Assembly: GCA_048201975.1 (NCBI GenBank)
Contig: DBFBGQ010000056.1
Span: 1 to 7,765, forward strand
Reading direction: 5' to 3'
Length of the DNA: 7,765 bases
Source of the DNA: Egerieenecus sp048201975
GTDB taxonomy: Bacteria > Bacillota > Clostridia > Christensenellales > Aristaeellaceae
A program made the position numbers and the translations under genes. Numbering within the stretch: the first letter of the stretch is position 1; every line of letters begins with the position of its first letter. Positions 5,692 through 7,765 of this stretch are shown piece after piece. The notes beneath the pieces are model-generated. The model was not told the DNA's origin. It saw only the letters and a list, made by a program, of their open reading frames with translations, and ran no database searches.

Positions 5692-5733
5692 CCGCCGGGA
5701 GCCGGGGAATGCGCTTTCCCCCGCTCCCGGCGG
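5692..5733 (+). promoter_or_regulatory. Strong hairpin between the 45-aa peptide gene and the AI-2E family gene
   Basis: An 11-bp perfect stem (5692-5702 with 5723-5733, CCGCCGGGAGC/GCTCCCGGCGG) continues, after one C-C mismatch, into 6 more pairs (5704-5709 with 5716-5721). It starts five bases after a stop codon and ends 9 bases before the next ribosome binding site. No U-tract follows, so it is not a normal intrinsic terminator. It could mark an RNA-processing point or lower expression of the distal gene; that is inference. Confidence 0.65.
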
Positions 5734-5742
5734 CGGATGGGG

Positions 5743-5749
5743 AAAGGAG
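5743..5749 (+). promoter_or_regulatory. Ribosome binding site of the AI-2E family gene
   Basis: AAAGGAG lies 7 bases before the ATG at 5757 and selects that start over an in-frame ATG at 5709, which falls inside the hairpin at 5692-5733 and has no such site. Confidence 0.8.
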
Positions 5750-5756
5750 CGGGCGC

Positions 5757-6785
5757 ATGGAGCGTTTTCATTCCCGGGCAGGCAGATGGCGCATGGCGGC
5801 GCTGGCGGTGGGGCTGATTGCGGCGGCGGCGCTGCTCTGGCCGGTGCTGCTGGCCCTGGCCACGCAGATCTTCTGGGCGTATCTGCTCATGGGCGCGGCC
5901 CTACCCCTGTGCCGCGTGCTGGAGAGGAAGGTTTCCCCTTCCCTAGCGGCCACCGGCGCTTTCTTCGCCCTGTCCCTGCTGGGGGCAGGGCTATTGCTTT
6001 TGCTGGTGCCCACGCTGATCCGGCAGTTTGAACAGCTGGCGCAGACGCTTCCCGGGCTGCTCAGCTCCCTGGGCGGCGTGCTGACGCGCTTTCAGGACTG
6101 GCTCGCGGAAAAGGGCGTGGCGGTGGCCCCCATGCGGGAGGAGCTTGCGCTGCAGCTCAAGCAGATCGGCGGACAGCTCCTGCCCCAGGCGGCGCAAACC
6201 CTGCGCAACGCCGCCTCCGGCTTCAGCAGCATCATGCTGGCGCCGCTGCTGGCCTTTTACCTGCTGCGGGACCGGCGGCAGATCAGCGCGTCGCTGACGC
6301 TGCTGGTGCCCATGGAGCGCCGCCGGGCGGTGGTGCTGGCCGCCCGGGAAATGCGCCGGGAAATGGCGGGCTTCCTCCGGGGACAGCTGCTGCTCTCCGC
6401 CATGGTGGGGCTGCTCACCGGCCTGGGGCTGCTGCTGGTGGGCACCCCGGGCTGGCTGGTGCTGGGCGTCCTGATGGGCATCATGGAGCTGATCCCCTAC
6501 ATTGGCCCGCTGCTGGCGGGCATCCCCGCGGTGCTGCTGGGGCTCACCGGCGGCTGGGAGCGCGCCCTGTGGACCCTGGCGGTGCTGGTGGGCGTGCAAC
6601 AGCTGGAGGGCGGCTTGCTCTCCCCACGGATGCTCTCCGGGGCCACCAAGCTCTCCCCCCTGACGGTGCTGCTGTCCATCAGCGCCGGCGGCCTGCTGGG
6701 CGGCGCGCTGGGCATGCTGCTGGCCCTGCCCGCGGTGGTCTCCCTCCGGGGCGCGCTGCGGGCCTTCCGCAGCGAATTGTCATAG
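5757..6785 (+). CDS. AI-2E / PerM-family multi-pass membrane protein
   Basis: The 342-residue product fits the AI-2E transporter (PerM/YtvI-like) family in length and layout. There are hydrophobic segments near residues 13-33, 36-54 and 63-84, then a polar amphipathic stretch (about 86-150) typical of the family. A membrane segment at about 160-175 ends in YLLRDRR, and a run of further segments follows. Family-type motifs are ELIPYIGPLLAGIP (244-257) and the C-terminal KLSPLTVLLSISAGG (298-312), followed by LLGGALGMLLALPAVV. Despite the family name, members have varied or unknown cargo, including sodium/proton exchange and quorum-signal export, so no substrate can be claimed. It is the last gene of the cluster; no hairpin terminator was seen after its TAG stop, and the promoter of the next gene starts about 20 bases on. 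Confidence 0.92.
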   Translation: MERFHSRAGRWRMAALAVGLIAAAALLWPVLLALATQIFWAYLLMGAALPLCRVLERKVSPSLAATGAFFALSLLGAGLLLLLVPTLIRQFEQLAQTLPGLLSSLGGVLTRFQDWLAEKGVAVAPMREELALQLKQIGGQLLPQAAQTLRNAASGFSSIMLAPLLAFYLLRDRRQISASLTLLVPMERRRAVVLAAREMRREMAGFLRGQLLLSAMVGLLTGLGLLLVGTPGWLVLGVLMGIMELIPYIGPLLAGIPAVLLGLTGGWERALWTLAVLVGVQQLEGGLLSPRMLSGATKLSPLTVLLSISAGGLLGGALGMLLALPAVVSLRGALRAFRSELS

Positions 6786-6787
6786 CT

Positions 6788-6804
6788 GTAATAATTTCGT
6801 AATA
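6788..6804 (+). promoter_or_regulatory. Direct repeat GTAATA-N5-GTAATA before a promoter
   Basis: Two identical hexamers (6788-6793 and 6799-6804) are repeated with an 11-base period, about one helical turn, ending 4 bases before the -35 box of the next gene. Response regulators of the OmpR/PhoB class bind direct repeats with this period upstream of the -35 box. This may be such a site, but short AT-rich repeats also arise by chance. Confidence 0.4.
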
Positions 6805-6808
6805 TCTC

Positions 6809-6837
6809 TTTACAAAAAAGTCATTATCTGATACAAT
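6809..6837 (+). promoter_or_regulatory. Promoter of the peptidoglycan-binding protein gene
   Basis: TTTACA (6809-6814), 17 bases, then TACAAT (6832-6837), with TG at 6829-6830 as an extended -10. Each box differs from consensus at one position. Expected start is near 6844, giving a leader of about 43 bases that holds a small hairpin with a GCAA tetraloop (6856-6859 with 6864-6867). Confidence 0.82.
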
Positions 6838-6886
6838 GCGTACCGATGAAGGAAACGGCGCAAGCCGCGAAGGAGGAACGAAGGTC

Positions 6887-7765
6887 ATGGAACGAAAGAG
6901 CTGTTTGCGGGTGGCGCTGTTCACGCTGCTATTCTGCGCACTTTCCGTGGCAGCCTTGGCCGATACCTACAGCACCCTGCGCTACCAGGATAATGGCAAC
7001 GCGGTGCTGCGGCTGCAACAGGCGTTGAATCAGCTGGGTTACAGCACCGGCGGCGCGGACGGAAAATACGGCCCCGCCACCCAGGAGGCCGTGGAGAGCT
7101 TCCAGCGCGCCAACAACCTGAAGGTGGACGGCATCGCCGGCAACGCCACGCAGACCCTGCTGTATCAGCTCACGGGGGGCGCCTCGGCCACCCCCGCGCC
7201 GGACAGCGGAAGCAGCTCCTCCAGCAGTTCCTCCAGCGGATTGTTCTCCGGCAACTATGCCACGCTCAAGTACGGCTCCCGGGGAGACCGGGTATCCATC
7301 CTGCAAAAGGCGCTGAATGACCTGGGCTTTAACGCGGGCTCCGTGGACGGCAACTTTGGCGCGGGAACCCAGAAGGCGGTAACCGCCTTCCAGAAAAGCG
7401 CCGGGCTCACCCAGGACGGCAAGGCGGGCCAAAATACCCTGACCGCCCTGGAGCGGGCGGCCTCCGGGCAGACCACGGTCACCCCCGCGCCGGATACCTC
7501 CACCTCCACCCCCACTACGGACAGCAACGGCTGGCTCGTCCCCTCCCGCACCCTGCGCAAAGGCTACACCGGAGACGACGTGAAGTCCGTCCAGTCCCGC
7601 CTCAAGGAGCTGGGCTACTACACCGGCAGCCTGGACGGCAACTACGGCAGCGGAACCATGGCCGCGGTGAAGTCCTTCCAGGCCAACAACGGCCTCACCC
7701 AGGACGGCCTGGCCGGCAGCAGCACCTTTGCAAAGCTCTTCTCCACCAGCGCCGTCAGCGCGGGC
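6887..7765 (+). CDS. Secreted protein with three peptidoglycan-binding repeats (partial, open at right edge)
   Basis: The first 293 residues are present and the frame is still open at the window end. A Sec signal peptide is clear: basic start (MERKSCLR), hydrophobic core to about residue 24, and an ALA cleavage site before Asp26. Three PG_binding_1-type domains follow at about 30-95, 125-190 and 221-287, each with the pattern V-x-x-x-Q-x-x-L, LG(Y/F), DG-x-(Y/F)G, T-x-x-A(V)-x-x-FQ, and DG-x-(A)G-x-x-T. Linkers are Ser-rich (nine Ser at 109-117) and Thr/Pro-rich. Such domains anchor exported enzymes or structural proteins to the cell wall; the catalytic part, if any, lies beyond the window. 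AGGAGG (6871-6876) is 10 bases before the ATG, a long but usable spacing, and no other in-frame start exists in the leader. Confidence 0.93.
   Translation, partial: MERKSCLRVALFTLLFCALSVAALADTYSTLRYQDNGNAVLRLQQALNQLGYSTGGADGKYGPATQEAVESFQRANNLKVDGIAGNATQTLLYQLTGGASATPAPDSGSSSSSSSSSGLFSGNYATLKYGSRGDRVSILQKALNDLGFNAGSVDGNFGAGTQKAVTAFQKSAGLTQDGKAGQNTLTALERAASGQTTVTPAPDTSTSTPTTDSNGWLVPSRTLRKGYTGDDVKSVQSRLKELGYYTGSLDGNYGSGTMAAVKSFQANNGLTQDGLAGSSTFAKLFSTSAVSAG

Noticed and set aside
5709..5756. Longer N-terminus for the AI-2E family protein
   Set aside because: The upstream ATG lies in the hairpin and lacks a ribosome binding site, while AAAGGAG precisely precedes the ATG at 5757.
6838..6886. c-di-GMP or c-di-AMP riboswitch before the wall-binding gene
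   Set aside because: A GCAA-tetraloop hairpin is present, but the leader of about 43 bases is too short for either class.

Overview
The window reads as a chromosomal segment of a GC-rich member of the Clostridia (Firmicutes). The grounds are strong Shine-Dalgarno sites (AGGAGG/GGAGGT), compact sigma-A type promoters, U-tract hairpin terminators, a short NagB of the Gram-positive type, and clostridial-style small proteins. GC content is about 60-65 % by eye. Genus cannot be given from this sequence. No rRNA, tRNA, CRISPR array, insertion sequence or phage gene was seen.

Layout. Positions 1-232 carry no convincing gene but hold a dense row of six stem-loops. Then come two separate minus-strand units: nagB (glucosamine-6-phosphate deaminase, 233-958) with its own near-ideal promoter, operator-like palindromes and a folded leader, and upstream of it ppk (polyphosphate kinase 1, 1192-3249), closed by a clear terminator. 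A 216-bp divergent region separates ppk from a plus-strand M28-family zinc peptidase (3466-4737). The peptidase has an extended -10 promoter and is followed by two tandem terminators.

Positions 4916-6785 form a compact plus-strand cluster: a 48-aa acidic-tailed small protein, a PRC-barrel protein, a 45-aa methionine-rich one-helix membrane peptide, and an AI-2E/PerM-type multi-pass membrane protein. A strong hairpin precedes the last gene. A well-formed promoter then drives a secreted protein with three peptidoglycan-binding repeats, which runs off the right edge.

How it fits together. nagB links amino-sugar (cell-wall sugar) use to glycolysis, ppk makes polyphosphate, the peptidase probably works on peptides inside the cell, and the last five genes look envelope-related. 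Only the four-gene cluster looks like one functional unit. It is the best candidate for an under-described system, because two of its members are tiny proteins that are easily missed. The rest is ordinary housekeeping content with interesting regulatory detail.
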